Source: H2-BAC3 sp045863035
GTDB taxonomy: Bacteria; Bacteroidota; Ignavibacteria; Ignavibacteriales; Ignavibacteriaceae
DNA length: 64,000 bases
Assembly: GCA_045863035.1 (NCBI GenBank)
Contig: BTUV01000011.1
Coordinates: 1-64,000 of the forward strand
Reading direction: 5' to 3'
Each line of letters starts with the position of its first letter. The stretch's first letter is position 1. This document shows, piece after piece, positions 9,392 to 17,824 of this stretch. The translations under genes were made by a program, and so were the position numbers. The notes under the pieces are model-generated. The model saw only the letters and a program-made list of their open reading frames with translations, searched no databases and had not been told where the DNA came from.

Positions 9392-11629
9392 TTGAAAAAA
9401 ACTTTCCCTATTGTTGCTCTACTGCTGCTGATTCTGCCCGGCTGTTCAGTCTGGTATGATTTTACGGCATATTTTAATCTTTATTATAATGCATCCCTTG
9501 CCTTTGAACAGGCGGAGCTCGCGATAAAAGAGCAGAAAAAAGATAATCTTTCACTTCTTGAACCGCAGATTCCTTCCTCAGCAAATACCAATCTTGTTAA
9601 GGTGATAGAAAAATGCTCAAAGATACTTCAGTTTGACGCAAAAAGTTCGTATGTAGATGATGCCCTGCTGATGATCGGGAAATCCTTCTATTACCAGAAG
9701 GTATATATTAAGGCGATGAGAAAGTTTGAAGAGCTGATTGCCATGGGGGAAGCATCTGACCTTACTCAGGAAGCTAAACTATGGCTGGCAAAAACCCAGA
9801 TGCAGCAGAAAAACTATTCTCAGGCACTTTCTCTTCTTGAGGAACTGAAATCCGCCCCTGAAACAGAAGATGGGATTCTTGCTGCCGCGAACTTTGAAGA
9901 ACTGAAATATCTCATCTCCATAGAAAAATATGATGAAGCATTTAAGGCAGCAAACGAGTTAGTAAAATTTTCAGAAGATCAGGGGCTGAATGCTGAAGTG
10001 CTTTACAAAATGGGTGATATATATTTCCTTCGCGGTGATTACGCAAGCTCGGCTGACTCATACAAAAGAGTGCTTGATTATGAGCCGGTTTATGAGTTTG
10101 AAATAAATTCCCTCATCCGTTATGCTGCTGCGTTAAGAAATCTTGACCGCCCAACCGATGCGCTTCGTGCGCTGCTTGAGCTCCGCGGTGAAGTGAAATA
10201 TTCAGATAAATTCGACTATGTAGATCTTGAGATTGGAAAAACTTATTCAGAACTCGGTCAAAAAGAGCGGGCTCTGGCTGTTTTTTATGAATCTGACACT
10301 GCATATACGCAATCAGTTCAGCTTGGTAATATCCGATACGAAATCGGTTACCTGTATGAAAAAGGGTTCGGTAATTATGACAGCGCTGCCGTTTATTACA
10401 GTAAAGCGCTCAGTTCAACCGCTACAGCCGAATATCTCCCCCTTATCCGGTTTAAGTCAGGACTGTTCAACAAATATATAACCACTCGCAATAACCATCG
10501 CCTCAATCAGCGGAGTTATTTGTATGCAACAGATACATTGGCTTTTATCGCCGACTCAATCACCTATTATGCCTCACTTGATTCATCCGGCGAAAATGAG
10601 GAAAAAGATCAAAATCAAAACACGACAACAAATCAGCCGCGCGAACGGGAAAGAACAATTGAACCCGAAATTACTGAGCCCCAGACCCAAGTGAAGGTCA
10701 AGACCAACACAAAGCAGGGTATTCCGCCCGTCCGTCCTATTCTCTCCGGTGATTCATTGATGGTTGTTGCCGCACGCTCGGCCTTCGATCTTGGTAATCT
10801 CTTCTTTAATGATTTTAGTATCATAGATTCTGCGTTTTACTATTACCGGCAGATTCTTGATACCTACCCTCGGAACCCCTATACACCCCAGGTGCTTTAC
10901 GCTCTTGCCGGATGTCATCTGGTGGCCGGGGACTCCCTTGCAGCCGACAGTATCTACCGGTATATATATGATACTTTCAGTGAAGACAGAATTATCAACG
11001 TGGTCGCGCCAAAAATAGGCAGACAAATCATTGACTTTGATTTTGACCCCGCAAAGGAAATTTATTCTGAAGCGGAAAAAAAATTCCTCACAGGTAATTA
11101 TCAGGATGCACTCAGCCGGCTTTATAAAATTTTTAGCACATATCCGGAATCACCGATCGCCTCAAAATCTTTATATACGTATGGATTTATCCTTGAAAAA
11201 GAGCTTAAAAAAACCGACTCTGCCCTTACCGCTTATGATTCGCTGATTGCAAAATATCCCGCCTCTCAGTATGCAATGAAGGTAAACCCCGCTGTTCAGT
11301 TTTACAAGATTGAAAAGGAGCGGATACAAAAACAAAAACAGGATTCACTTGACCGTCTGAAAGAACCGGTAAAAAAAGATTCCGTCAAAACAGACTCAGT
11401 AAACACCGACTCCCTGAAGAATGCTCCGCAACCGAGTGTTGTGCCGGAGGAAAATATCGAAACCGAAGAACAAAAAGAGGAGGGGAAAACTGATGATCCT
11501 GAGAAGAACGGTGGCGAGGAAATGTCATATATCCGCCGAAGCAGCCGGTTTATTAATGCACCGCTTCTGCCCCGATTGTCTGATGTTTTTTATCCATCAC
11601 CTTTCCGTTTTTATCGTCTTAGCGGATAA
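9392..11629 (+). CDS. TPR lipoprotein, SprE/PorW-like (possible T9SS accessory)
   Basis: 745-residue lipoprotein. It starts at TTG (9392), preceded by only a weak purine-rich stretch. The signal peptide ends in a lipobox (LLILPGC), predicting lipidation at Cys18. The FTAYFNLYYNA segment immediately after the Cys, then KVIEKCSKILQF and DDALLMIGKSFYYQKVYIKA, resemble the start of SprE/PorW, the TPR lipoprotein needed for type IX secretion in Bacteroidota. Multiple TPR units follow. A low-complexity linker rich in Gln/Glu/Thr lies near residues 400-440, and another Lys/Asp/Ser-rich linker near residues 640-710. The T9SS assignment is inference from these motifs and from the sorting-domain protein in the same window; a generic TPR scaffold is the alternative. 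Confidence 0.75.
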   Translation: MKKTFPIVALLLLILPGCSVWYDFTAYFNLYYNASLAFEQAELAIKEQKKDNLSLLEPQIPSSANTNLVKVIEKCSKILQFDAKSSYVDDALLMIGKSFYYQKVYIKAMRKFEELIAMGEASDLTQEAKLWLAKTQMQQKNYSQALSLLEELKSAPETEDGILAAANFEELKYLISIEKYDEAFKAANELVKFSEDQGLNAEVLYKMGDIYFLRGDYASSADSYKRVLDYEPVYEFEINSLIRYAAALRNLDRPTDALRALLELRGEVKYSDKFDYVDLEIGKTYSELGQKERALAVFYESDTAYTQSVQLGNIRYEIGYLYEKGFGNYDSAAVYYSKALSSTATAEYLPLIRFKSGLFNKYITTRNNHRLNQRSYLYATDTLAFIADSITYYASLDSSGENEEKDQNQNTTTNQPRERERTIEPEITEPQTQVKVKTNTKQGIPPVRPILSGDSLMVVAARSAFDLGNLFFNDFSIIDSAFYYYRQILDTYPRNPYTPQVLYALAGCHLVAGDSLAADSIYRYIYDTFSEDRIINVVAPKIGRQIIDFDFDPAKEIYSEAEKKFLTGNYQDALSRLYKIFSTYPESPIASKSLYTYGFILEKELKKTDSALTAYDSLIAKYPASQYAMKVNPAVQFYKIEKERIQKQKQDSLDRLKEPVKKDSVKTDSVNTDSLKNAPQPSVVPEENIETEEQKEEGKTDDPEKNGGEEMSYIRRSSRFINAPLLPRLSDVFYPSPFRFYRLSG

Positions 11630-11638
11630 GAGTCTTCC

Positions 11639-12364
11639 ATGTTCGAACTTACAGAATGTTGGGAACGTTTAAGGGAGTATTATAAAAAACACAGGATTAA
11701 AACTGTTCTGCTCTATCTTCTTCTCATCTTCTATTCAGCCATTCCGGTATTTCAGGTGCCATACCTTGATTTTCATACCATCAGAATTTCTTCTCTTATG
11801 GATCAGCGCGCTTCTGAAAACTATCTGCTTTACTATCCGTCACAAAGCAAAACCGCCCTTGCAGATATAAGCCCTGTTCTCCTAAAATCAATCATCGCAA
11901 TGGAAGATGATGCGTTCTTTTTCCATCGCGGCATTAACTGGAATCAGCTTGAGCTTTCAATAAAGGGAAATAAACGCGGCACAAAGCGGAAGCGGGGCGG
12001 AAGCACAATCACCATGCAACTTGCAAAGAATGCTTACTTTACCACCAACAGAAGTGTTATCAGAAAAATAAAAGAGCTGATGGTAACCGCGCGAATGGAA
12101 AAAGAAGTCTCAAAAGAAGGTATCCTCAAAAATTATGTAAATATCATTGAGTGGGGTGACGGTATCTTTGGCGCTGAAAAGGCAGCAGATATATATTTTA
12201 AAACCGATGCCTTTAAACTTAACGTCAATCAGGCAACCAGGATGGCAGCCGTAATTCCCGCTCCACTGCGTTACAAACCAAATGAAAGCTCCCGCTATGT
12301 AACCCGCCGTGCAGGTATCATCCGGGGCAGATATAATTCAGTTGTTCTCTTTCCCGAAAAATGA
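11639..12364 (+). CDS. mtgA: monofunctional peptidoglycan glycosyltransferase (GT51)
   Basis: 241 residues with one N-terminal membrane anchor (about residues 20-40, TVLLYLLLIFYSAIPVF) and a GT51 transglycosylase domain that polymerises lipid II into glycan strands outside the inner membrane. The conserved EDDAFFFHRGINW carries the first catalytic Glu. GGSTITMQLAKN is the second signature, and NYVNIIEWGDGIFGAEKAA matches the E-x-G-x-x-x-x-G-x-x-A-A motif. No transpeptidase domain follows, so this is MtgA-like rather than a bifunctional PBP1. Its stop overlaps the next start (ATGA). Confidence 0.92.
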   Translation: MFELTECWERLREYYKKHRIKTVLLYLLLIFYSAIPVFQVPYLDFHTIRISSLMDQRASENYLLYYPSQSKTALADISPVLLKSIIAMEDDAFFFHRGINWNQLELSIKGNKRGTKRKRGGSTITMQLAKNAYFTTNRSVIRKIKELMVTARMEKEVSKEGILKNYVNIIEWGDGIFGAEKAADIYFKTDAFKLNVNQATRMAAVIPAPLRYKPNESSRYVTRRAGIIRGRYNSVVLFPEK

Positions 12365-13038
12365 GACGTATTGACCTGCTCGATATGATTGAGGAGGGGG
12401 AAAATCTCTATATAGAGTTCAAGCAGAAATTTTCCAGCCCTGAAAAAATCGCGAAAGAGATGATCGCTTTTGCTAACACCAAAGGGGGCTTTATGATATT
12501 CGGGGTGGATGATAATAAACGGGTGATCGGGGTTGAAAGCGAAAAGAGCGAAAGCAACATGATAACTGAAGCCGCGGAAAAATACTGCACTCCGCCTATT
12601 CTCCACGAAATTCATTATATGGAGGTCGAGGGGAAAGAACTGGTCATCACTGAGATTCCTGAGTCTCATTCAAAGCCACATCGCATACAGGATTACAAAG
12701 AAGAAATGGATATACTTACCGCTCAGGTGTATATACGGATTGAGGACAAGAGCATGCCCGCAAGCAAGGAGATGCTCCGGATCATGAGAGCTGAAGTTTC
12801 CGGTAAGCCGCTTATAAAATACACCATAGGTGAACTTGAAAAAAAAGTATTCGACTTTCTTATTCATAATCCATACATCTCTGTCCGGCTATTCAGCGAA
12901 AAATGCAATATCTCTCACCGCCGGGCTTCCCGCACTCTGGTCAAGATGGTGCGTGCAGGGCTGCTGGTCATCCACACCAAGGACAACGGCGAAGAGTTCT
13001 TCACCGACCGGCTAAACGAGGGATTTAAGAAGATTTAG
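12361..13038 (+). CDS. AlbA_2/Schlafen-type putative DNA-binding protein
   Basis: 225-residue cytoplasmic protein. Residues 1-120 match the Schlafen AlbA_2 domain: E-G-E-x-L-x-I-E-F-K-Q-K-F near residue 12, then AKEMIAFANTKGGFMIFGVDD. The C-terminus (about 155-225) looks like a winged helix (FDFLIHNPYISVRLFSEKCN, HRRASRTLVKMVRAGLL). Proteins of this build are annotated as putative transcriptional regulators or ATP-binding proteins; the ligand is unknown. Start and stop overlap with mtgA indicates translational coupling. Confidence 0.82.
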   Translation: MRRIDLLDMIEEGENLYIEFKQKFSSPEKIAKEMIAFANTKGGFMIFGVDDNKRVIGVESEKSESNMITEAAEKYCTPPILHEIHYMEVEGKELVITEIPESHSKPHRIQDYKEEMDILTAQVYIRIEDKSMPASKEMLRIMRAEVSGKPLIKYTIGELEKKVFDFLIHNPYISVRLFSEKCNISHRRASRTLVKMVRAGLLVIHTKDNGEEFFTDRLNEGFKKI

Positions 13039-13480
13039 AGGCCAACCCAGAATCCAGGATATTTGACAAGCTATAGCTTGCTTTTTAAAGACATTTATCA
13101 AGCCGTAGCTTGCTTTTATTTTGTGGTAATTTTCTCAGTTTGGCCATGAAAAGTTCGCGCAAAGACACCAAGGCGCAAAGATTTTTTCTGAAAATGAATT
13201 AGCTATTTGACTCTGTTGCGGTTCTCATTGAAATAACGCATCCTGGGGACAATGGGGACACTGAGGACGGTGGGGTTTAAGCAGAAAAAAGAAAAGTTTT
13301 GGAAGCTTATTTTGGTAAAGCTGCATTCATTTTCCGACCAGCGAAAATCCGCGTTGCTTAAGCATCCGTAAAATCAGCGGGCCATTGGGGTCGTATTTTC
13401 TTTGCGGTGAACTTTGTTTCCTTTGCTTTAAAAAATTTCCGCATCTTGAGACAGATTGTTATCTGTCTGTACGAAATTGT
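13039..13480. other. gene-free region with paired hairpins and degenerate repeats
   Basis: No credible gene. At 13067-13080 there is a perfect palindrome (CAAGCTATAGCTTG) followed by TTTTT, and at 13099-13112 a second, near-identical copy (CAAGCCGTAGCTTG) followed by TTTTATTTT. These could act as a tandem terminator for the preceding plus-strand genes. Around 13150-13190 and, in inverse orientation, 13395-13425 are CGCAAAG-rich degenerate repeats like those at 22870 and 32500. 13235-13270 carries 9-bp GGGGACA-type repeats. A hairpin (AGACAGAT / ATCTGTCT) lies at 13449-13468, just after the minus-strand methyltransferase gene. Confidence 0.6.
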
Positions 13481-14017
13481 TCATTGATCAAAAACCCTTC
13501 TTAGCTCAAACACCGCCACGCCGTAAGCAACCGCCACATTCAGTGACTGCTTAATACCATACTGCGGAATCTCAAGCGCAAGGTCGCACTCATCCAAAAC
13601 CTGCCGCGAAACTCCTGTAATCTCATTCCCCACAACCAGAACAAGCGGGAAACTGCTTTTTGTGAGAGTAGTATAGCCGGTCGGAACATCAGTGAGTTCA
13701 AGCGCAGCGATAGTATATCCGAGTGCCTTATATTTCCTCACCGCTTCGGCGGCATCCTTTATATATTCCCACGCAACACTTTCGGTTGAGCCGAGGGCTG
13801 TTTTTAGCACTTCTTTCTTCTCAGGAGTGGGGGTATATCCGCAAAGAACTAATTTTTCAATCATAGCCCCGTCTGAAGTTCTAAACATTGAGCCGGTATT
13901 ATACATACTCCGCACACTATCCACTATGACCACGACAGGCATACGATTTGCCTCAGCGAGATTTTCCGGCTTCAGGCGGTTAACTGAAATTTCGTCGTGA
14001 GTGAGTTTTCTGATCAT
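13481..14017 (-). CDS. TrmH/SpoU-family RNA 2'-O-methyltransferase
   Basis: 178-residue SPOUT methyltransferase predicted to move a methyl group from SAM to a ribose 2'-OH in tRNA or rRNA. The three SpoU motifs are visible: N-T-G-S-M-F-R-T-S (motif 1), LVLVVGNEITGVS (motif 2), and IPQYGIKQSLNVAVAYGVAVFE (motif 3, trefoil knot). There is no extra N-terminal RNA-binding domain, so the target cannot be named. The start overlaps the stop of rlmN as TAATG, implying translational coupling within a two-gene RNA-modification operon. Confidence 0.9.
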   Translation of the reverse strand: MIRKLTHDEISVNRLKPENLAEANRMPVVVIVDSVRSMYNTGSMFRTSDGAMIEKLVLCGYTPTPEKKEVLKTALGSTESVAWEYIKDAAEAVRKYKALGYTIAALELTDVPTGYTTLTKSSFPLVLVVGNEITGVSRQVLDECDLALEIPQYGIKQSLNVAVAYGVAVFELRRVFDQ

Positions 14018-15096
14018 TAAAACTTAACCGCAAGCTGTCCGCAGGCAGCAGCAATATCTTTCCCCTGAGTGTTTCTCAGCATTACAGTGATGTTATTGTC
14101 CCTCAGTTTGTCAGCAAATATTTGTATATCCCTGTCAGATGTCGGCTCAAGTTCGGCAGAAATCCCCTCCGGATTCATGTGCGCAAGTGAATTAAATGGG
14201 ATGATATTTATTTTTGAGGGAATCTTCTTGCTCAGCTTAATCAGAGCATGCAAATCTTCTTTCCGGTCATTAATTCCTCTGAGCATCACATATTCGTAAG
14301 TAATGCGGGTATTAGTTTTTTCAGTGTAATAATCAAGGGCATCAAGATTTTCATGCAGAGAGTATTTATCATTGATCGGCATTATTTTACTCCGCATCCC
14401 TTCAAAGCAGGAGTGAAGTGAAAATGCCAGTTTAACTTTCATTCCGGTATCGGCAAGTTCCCTGATCTTTGCCGGTATCCCTGAAGTTGAAACGGTAATT
14501 TTTCTGAGACTGATTCCGGTTGTCAGTTCAGAACCGAATATCTCCAGACTCTTAACTGTGTTCTTGTAATTCAGCAGCGGCTCCCCCATTCCCATATATA
14601 CGATATTGGTAATCTCACGGTCATAACCCCGCTGCGCCATCAGATACTGATCGAATATCTCACCCGCGGTCAGATTTTTTTTATACCCCATCAGTCCGGT
14701 CGCGCAGAATTTGCAGTCAAGCGGACAACCAACCTGGGTGCTTACACAGAGGGTCACCCGCTTCTCTTCAGGAATAATTACTGACTCAATAATATTACCC
14801 TCAGCAGTTTTAAATAAAAATTTCTTTGTGGCAGATTCAGGCGAAATTACGGAATGATGTTCCGTCAGAGTCTGCATTTCAGCAGTTTCTTCAAGTCTGC
14901 GCCTCAGACTTTTGGGAAGATTGACCATCAGATCAAACTCCAGCACCCGGTGATTATACATCCAGTTAAAAACCTGATCCCCCCTGAAAGCTGCTTCCCC
15001 CTGCTCCCTGAACCAGGTTTTCAGTTCATGATGGTCTAATCCCTTCAGCATCGCTTTTTTCGGTGCTGATTCTGCTAATGGCTCTGTGATTATCAA
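14017..15096 (-). CDS. rlmN: dual-specificity 23S rRNA/tRNA adenine-C2 methyltransferase
   Basis: 359-residue radical SAM enzyme that methylates C2 of A2503 in 23S rRNA and A37 of some tRNAs. Seen: TQVGCPLDCKFCATG with the C-x3-C-x2-C iron-sulfur ligands, the upstream LCVST, GMGEPLLNY, the S-x-S-G-I motif, and the resolving Cys near the C-terminus (KDIAAACGQLA). Length is typical. It is the first gene of the two-gene minus-strand unit. Confidence 0.97.
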   Translation of the reverse strand: MIITEPLAESAPKKAMLKGLDHHELKTWFREQGEAAFRGDQVFNWMYNHRVLEFDLMVNLPKSLRRRLEETAEMQTLTEHHSVISPESATKKFLFKTAEGNIIESVIIPEEKRVTLCVSTQVGCPLDCKFCATGLMGYKKNLTAGEIFDQYLMAQRGYDREITNIVYMGMGEPLLNYKNTVKSLEIFGSELTTGISLRKITVSTSGIPAKIRELADTGMKVKLAFSLHSCFEGMRSKIMPINDKYSLHENLDALDYYTEKTNTRITYEYVMLRGINDRKEDLHALIKLSKKIPSKINIIPFNSLAHMNPEGISAELEPTSDRDIQIFADKLRDNNITVMLRNTQGKDIAAACGQLAVKF

Positions 15097-15159
15097 AGAT
15101 TACGCTTTAGTTTATTGGTAAAAAGGGGATAAAAGTTTATTTTCAGGCATTAAAATTAA

Positions 15160-15206
15160 GGAAATAATACCTGACTTCCCCATAGCGGGTACGGGTAATT
15201 ATTTCC
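15160..15206. promoter_or_regulatory. inverted repeat upstream of acyl-CoA dehydrogenase
   Basis: GGAAATAATACC (15160-15171) pairs with GGTAATTATTTCC (15194-15206) with one bulged base. The loop holds smaller C/G-rich arms (CCCC with GGG). It sits 38 nt before the acyl-CoA dehydrogenase start, with AAGAAGGA as the likely ribosome-binding site in between. It could be an operator or a leader hairpin; no T-tract supports a terminator. Confidence 0.45.
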
Positions 15207-15244
15207 TGCACAGTCAACTTTTTACCTCAAAGAAGGATCACACT

Positions 15245-16390
15245 ATGAATTTTGAACTCACCGAAGATCAGCTAATGATTCAACAGTCCGCGCGTGAATT
15301 TGCCGAAGCTGAAATAGCCCCCTCCGCAATTGAACGTGATATCAACGCTGAATTCCCTTATGAAATCATTAAAAAACTCGGAGAGCAGGGCTTTTTGGGT
15401 ATGATGGTTTCTCCGGAATATGGGGGTCCCGGTTTCGATACCATCAGCTATGTCCTCGCAATGACTGAAATAAGCAAGGTTGATGCCAGTGTGGGTGTGG
15501 TAATGTCGGTGAATAACTCATTAGTCTGCTGGGGACTTGAAAAATACGCCAGCGAATATCTAAAAAGAAATTATCTCACCAAACTCGCTACCGGTGAAAA
15601 ACTCGGCGCTTTTGCGCTTTCCGAACCGGAAGCCGGAAGCGACGCAACCAACCAACACACCGTAGCCGAAAAAGACGGTGACCATTATATCATCAACGGC
15701 ATAAAAAACTGGATTACCAACGGCACCACTGCCGATTATACCTTAGTTATGACACAGACCGACCGTGAAAAAGCTCACAAAGGCATTACCTGCTTCTTAG
15801 TTGAAAGAGGCACACCCGGTTTTGAATCTGCAAAAAAAGAAGACAAACTTGGCATCCGCAGCTCCGATACCTGTTCCCTCACTTTTACTAACTGCCGTGT
15901 CCCAAAAGAAAACATTGTCTGGGAAGAAGGGAAAGGATTTAACTTTGCCATGAACACCCTTAACGGCGGAAGAATTGGTATTGCCTCCCAGGCGCTTGGT
16001 ATTGCATTGGCCTCATTAGAAGCATCTAAGAATTATGCAAAGCAGCGTAAAGCTTTCGGTACTGAAATAGCGAATCACCAGGCAATACAATTTAAAATTG
16101 CTGATATGGCAGTAAAATATGAAGCAGCAAGAATGCTCACCCTTCAGGCAGCAGCGTTGAAAGATGCAGGAAAGCAATATACCAAAGAGGCGGCAATGGC
16201 AAAACTTTATGCGTCTAAAGTTGCAGTTGAAAACGCACTCGAGGCAATTCAGGTGCACGGCGGCTATGGATATGTCCGCGAATATCTTGTCGAGCGTTAT
16301 CTCCGCGATGCAAAGATTACCGAAATCTATGAAGGAACATCAGAAATCCAGAAGATCGTTATCGCGCGCGCGCTCCTCCACGGAAACTGA
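15245..16390 (+). CDS. acyl-CoA dehydrogenase
   Basis: 381-residue FAD flavoenzyme of the short/medium-chain acyl-CoA dehydrogenase family, oxidising acyl-CoA to trans-2-enoyl-CoA. Seen: the N-terminal helical domain with MMVSPEYGGPGFD; the FAD/substrate signature GAFALSEPEAGSDA; LNGGRIGIASQALGIA; and the C-terminal IQVHGGYGYVREYLVERYLRDAKITEIYEGTSEIQ split across the classical ACAD signature 2, with Glu of YEGTSE as the usual catalytic base position. The sequence is closest in feel to butyryl-CoA dehydrogenase types, but chain length cannot be told. Downstream genes follow with a 37-nt gap. Confidence 0.93.
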   Translation: MNFELTEDQLMIQQSAREFAEAEIAPSAIERDINAEFPYEIIKKLGEQGFLGMMVSPEYGGPGFDTISYVLAMTEISKVDASVGVVMSVNNSLVCWGLEKYASEYLKRNYLTKLATGEKLGAFALSEPEAGSDATNQHTVAEKDGDHYIINGIKNWITNGTTADYTLVMTQTDREKAHKGITCFLVERGTPGFESAKKEDKLGIRSSDTCSLTFTNCRVPKENIVWEEGKGFNFAMNTLNGGRIGIASQALGIALASLEASKNYAKQRKAFGTEIANHQAIQFKIADMAVKYEAARMLTLQAAALKDAGKQYTKEAAMAKLYASKVAVENALEAIQVHGGYGYVREYLVERYLRDAKITEIYEGTSEIQKIVIARALLHGN

Positions 16391-16427
16391 TTCTCATATA
16401 TACTTGTATGCGGATAAGACAGATGAT

Positions 16428-16979
16428 ATGATAATGGATAAAATTGCATCTGCTTATCAGAACTTATTGAAAAATCTGTCTTCTCCGCATGGAGTTCATT
16501 TCTTTTGGCTCATATTCTCTCTGATTATATCTGCTTCACCAGACTTATCCGCCCAGCTTTATTCAGAAGAAGAGAACACAGTCTGGTCAGCCAGGGAACC
16601 CGAATATCAGAGCGAATTAAAGCCCGCAGGAAAGATTTACAACCTTCAGTTCAATTCTCTTTCTGATTATCTGACTGTCCCGCTGATATATACTTACTGG
16701 ATTGCAATTTCAGAGCCGGATGGAGATAAATGTCCGTTTCACCCTTCCTGCTCTTCATTTCTTATGAACAGTATTGATGCAGAGGGACTATTTACCGGCA
16801 CTATCCTTTTTTTTGACCGCTTTACCCGGGATGCAAACATCGTCAACAGAAGAGAGCATTATCCTCTCTTTTCACACGGCAAATACTTTGATGCACACAA
16901 TGTTTATCTCCTTGACGGCAGCGGTAATGCAAATCCCTGGTTCGCTGAATATATATACCTGATGGAGAAGAAGAAATAA
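16428..16979 (+). CDS. YidD-like membrane protein insertion factor homologue
   Basis: About 183 residues. The open frame extends upstream into the dehydrogenase gene, so I use the ATG at 16428 (another at 16434); no good ribosome-binding site decides between them. A hydrophobic segment (FFWLIFSLIISASPDLSAQ) looks like a late signal peptide. The diagnostic part is KCPFHPSCSSFLMNSIDAEG followed by FDRFTRD, which matches the YidD C-P-x-x-P-S-C-S core. Compared with the compact 70-85 residue YidD this is an extended, exported version. Role at the membrane is inferred from the family. It forms an overlapping unit with the next genes. Confidence 0.7.
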   Translation: MIMDKIASAYQNLLKNLSSPHGVHFFWLIFSLIISASPDLSAQLYSEEENTVWSAREPEYQSELKPAGKIYNLQFNSLSDYLTVPLIYTYWIAISEPDGDKCPFHPSCSSFLMNSIDAEGLFTGTILFFDRFTRDANIVNRREHYPLFSHGKYFDAHNVYLLDGSGNANPWFAEYIYLMEKKK

Positions 16980-17002
16980 AACCGCTCTTTTTCTTCCTGA
17001 TT

Positions 17003-17824
17003 TTGCTTTCAAGCAGCATTTCAGGTCAGGACTCTTCCTATTTCTCCCCCGAAGCACGTATCAGATTTGCTGATCATCTTTACTGCTCCGGTGATTTTTT
17101 TCGCGCAGGGCTTGAATATCATGAAGCATTCAAAACCAGCGGTGACTCACTCCCCCTTCTCAAATGGATTCTCTCTGAATGGCGCGCTGATAATATTGCC
17201 CGGATTACAACGGCAGCAGAGCAGCTTTCCAACAAAGACGTAAAATCCATCAGCTCTGCATTCATATATGGTCTTTTCATTTCAGGATTTAGCTTAAAGC
17301 TCCCCAATCCCGCACTGTCTCAACGAATTGAAACTCTTGCCTCTTCGTCAGAGCATCAATCCGTTTCAATTATTAAGAACAGCAGTAGTTTTATATACAG
17401 TCTCCAATCAGAAATTCCAGGCGGATTAGATGAGGAAGCAAAGCAGGATATTATTTCACTTAAAATAAAATATCAGAACCTGCCGTATAAATCTCCGCTA
17501 CTGGCCGGCTTATTTTCTGCAATTCTGCCCGGTTCAGGAAAGATATATACGGGTGAAACAGGTGACGGTGTAACAGCATTCATTCTCACTTCCCTTTTCG
17601 GTTATCTCGCCTATACCGGTTTTGATCATGATCACATGACGCGGGGTTATTTGCTCGGAGCCGCGGCAGCAGGGTTTTACCTCGGTAATATATATGGCTC
17701 GGTTATATCCGCCCGGTTGAGAAATGAGAAAACACTGTTTGACATGAAATCTGAGTTTGGCAATTTTCTACTAAAGAACAACTGGTTTCTCGGATTCAGT
17801 CTGGAACTGCCATGCGACTCCTGA
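17003..17824 (+). CDS. small exported membrane protein downstream of YidD-like gene
   Basis: TTG (17003) is the first standard start codon, but the in-frame sequence before it (IKPLFFFLILLSSSISGQ) is plainly a signal peptide. It begins at an ATA codon (16976) exactly 8 nt after GGAG and overlapping the previous stop, so translation probably starts there. The N-terminal half is TPR-like and helical. The C-terminal part holds a hydrophobic, glycine-rich segment (LLAGLFSAILPGSGKIYTGE, then LTSLFGYLAYTGF, then GAAAAGFYLGNIYGS) with two or three membrane spans. Related sequence is present in the next gene. No enzymatic motif; function unknown. Confidence 0.75.
   Translation: MLSSSISGQDSSYFSPEARIRFADHLYCSGDFFRAGLEYHEAFKTSGDSLPLLKWILSEWRADNIARITTAAEQLSNKDVKSISSAFIYGLFISGFSLKLPNPALSQRIETLASSSEHQSVSIIKNSSSFIYSLQSEIPGGLDEEAKQDIISLKIKYQNLPYKSPLLAGLFSAILPGSGKIYTGETGDGVTAFILTSLFGYLAYTGFDHDHMTRGYLLGAAAAGFYLGNIYGSVISARLRNEKTLFDMKSEFGNFLLKNNWFLGFSLELPCDS

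Noticed and set aside
16164..16427. Upstream extension of the YidD-like ORF
   Set aside because: Overlaps the acyl-CoA dehydrogenase in another frame with no conserved content; the real protein begins near 16428.
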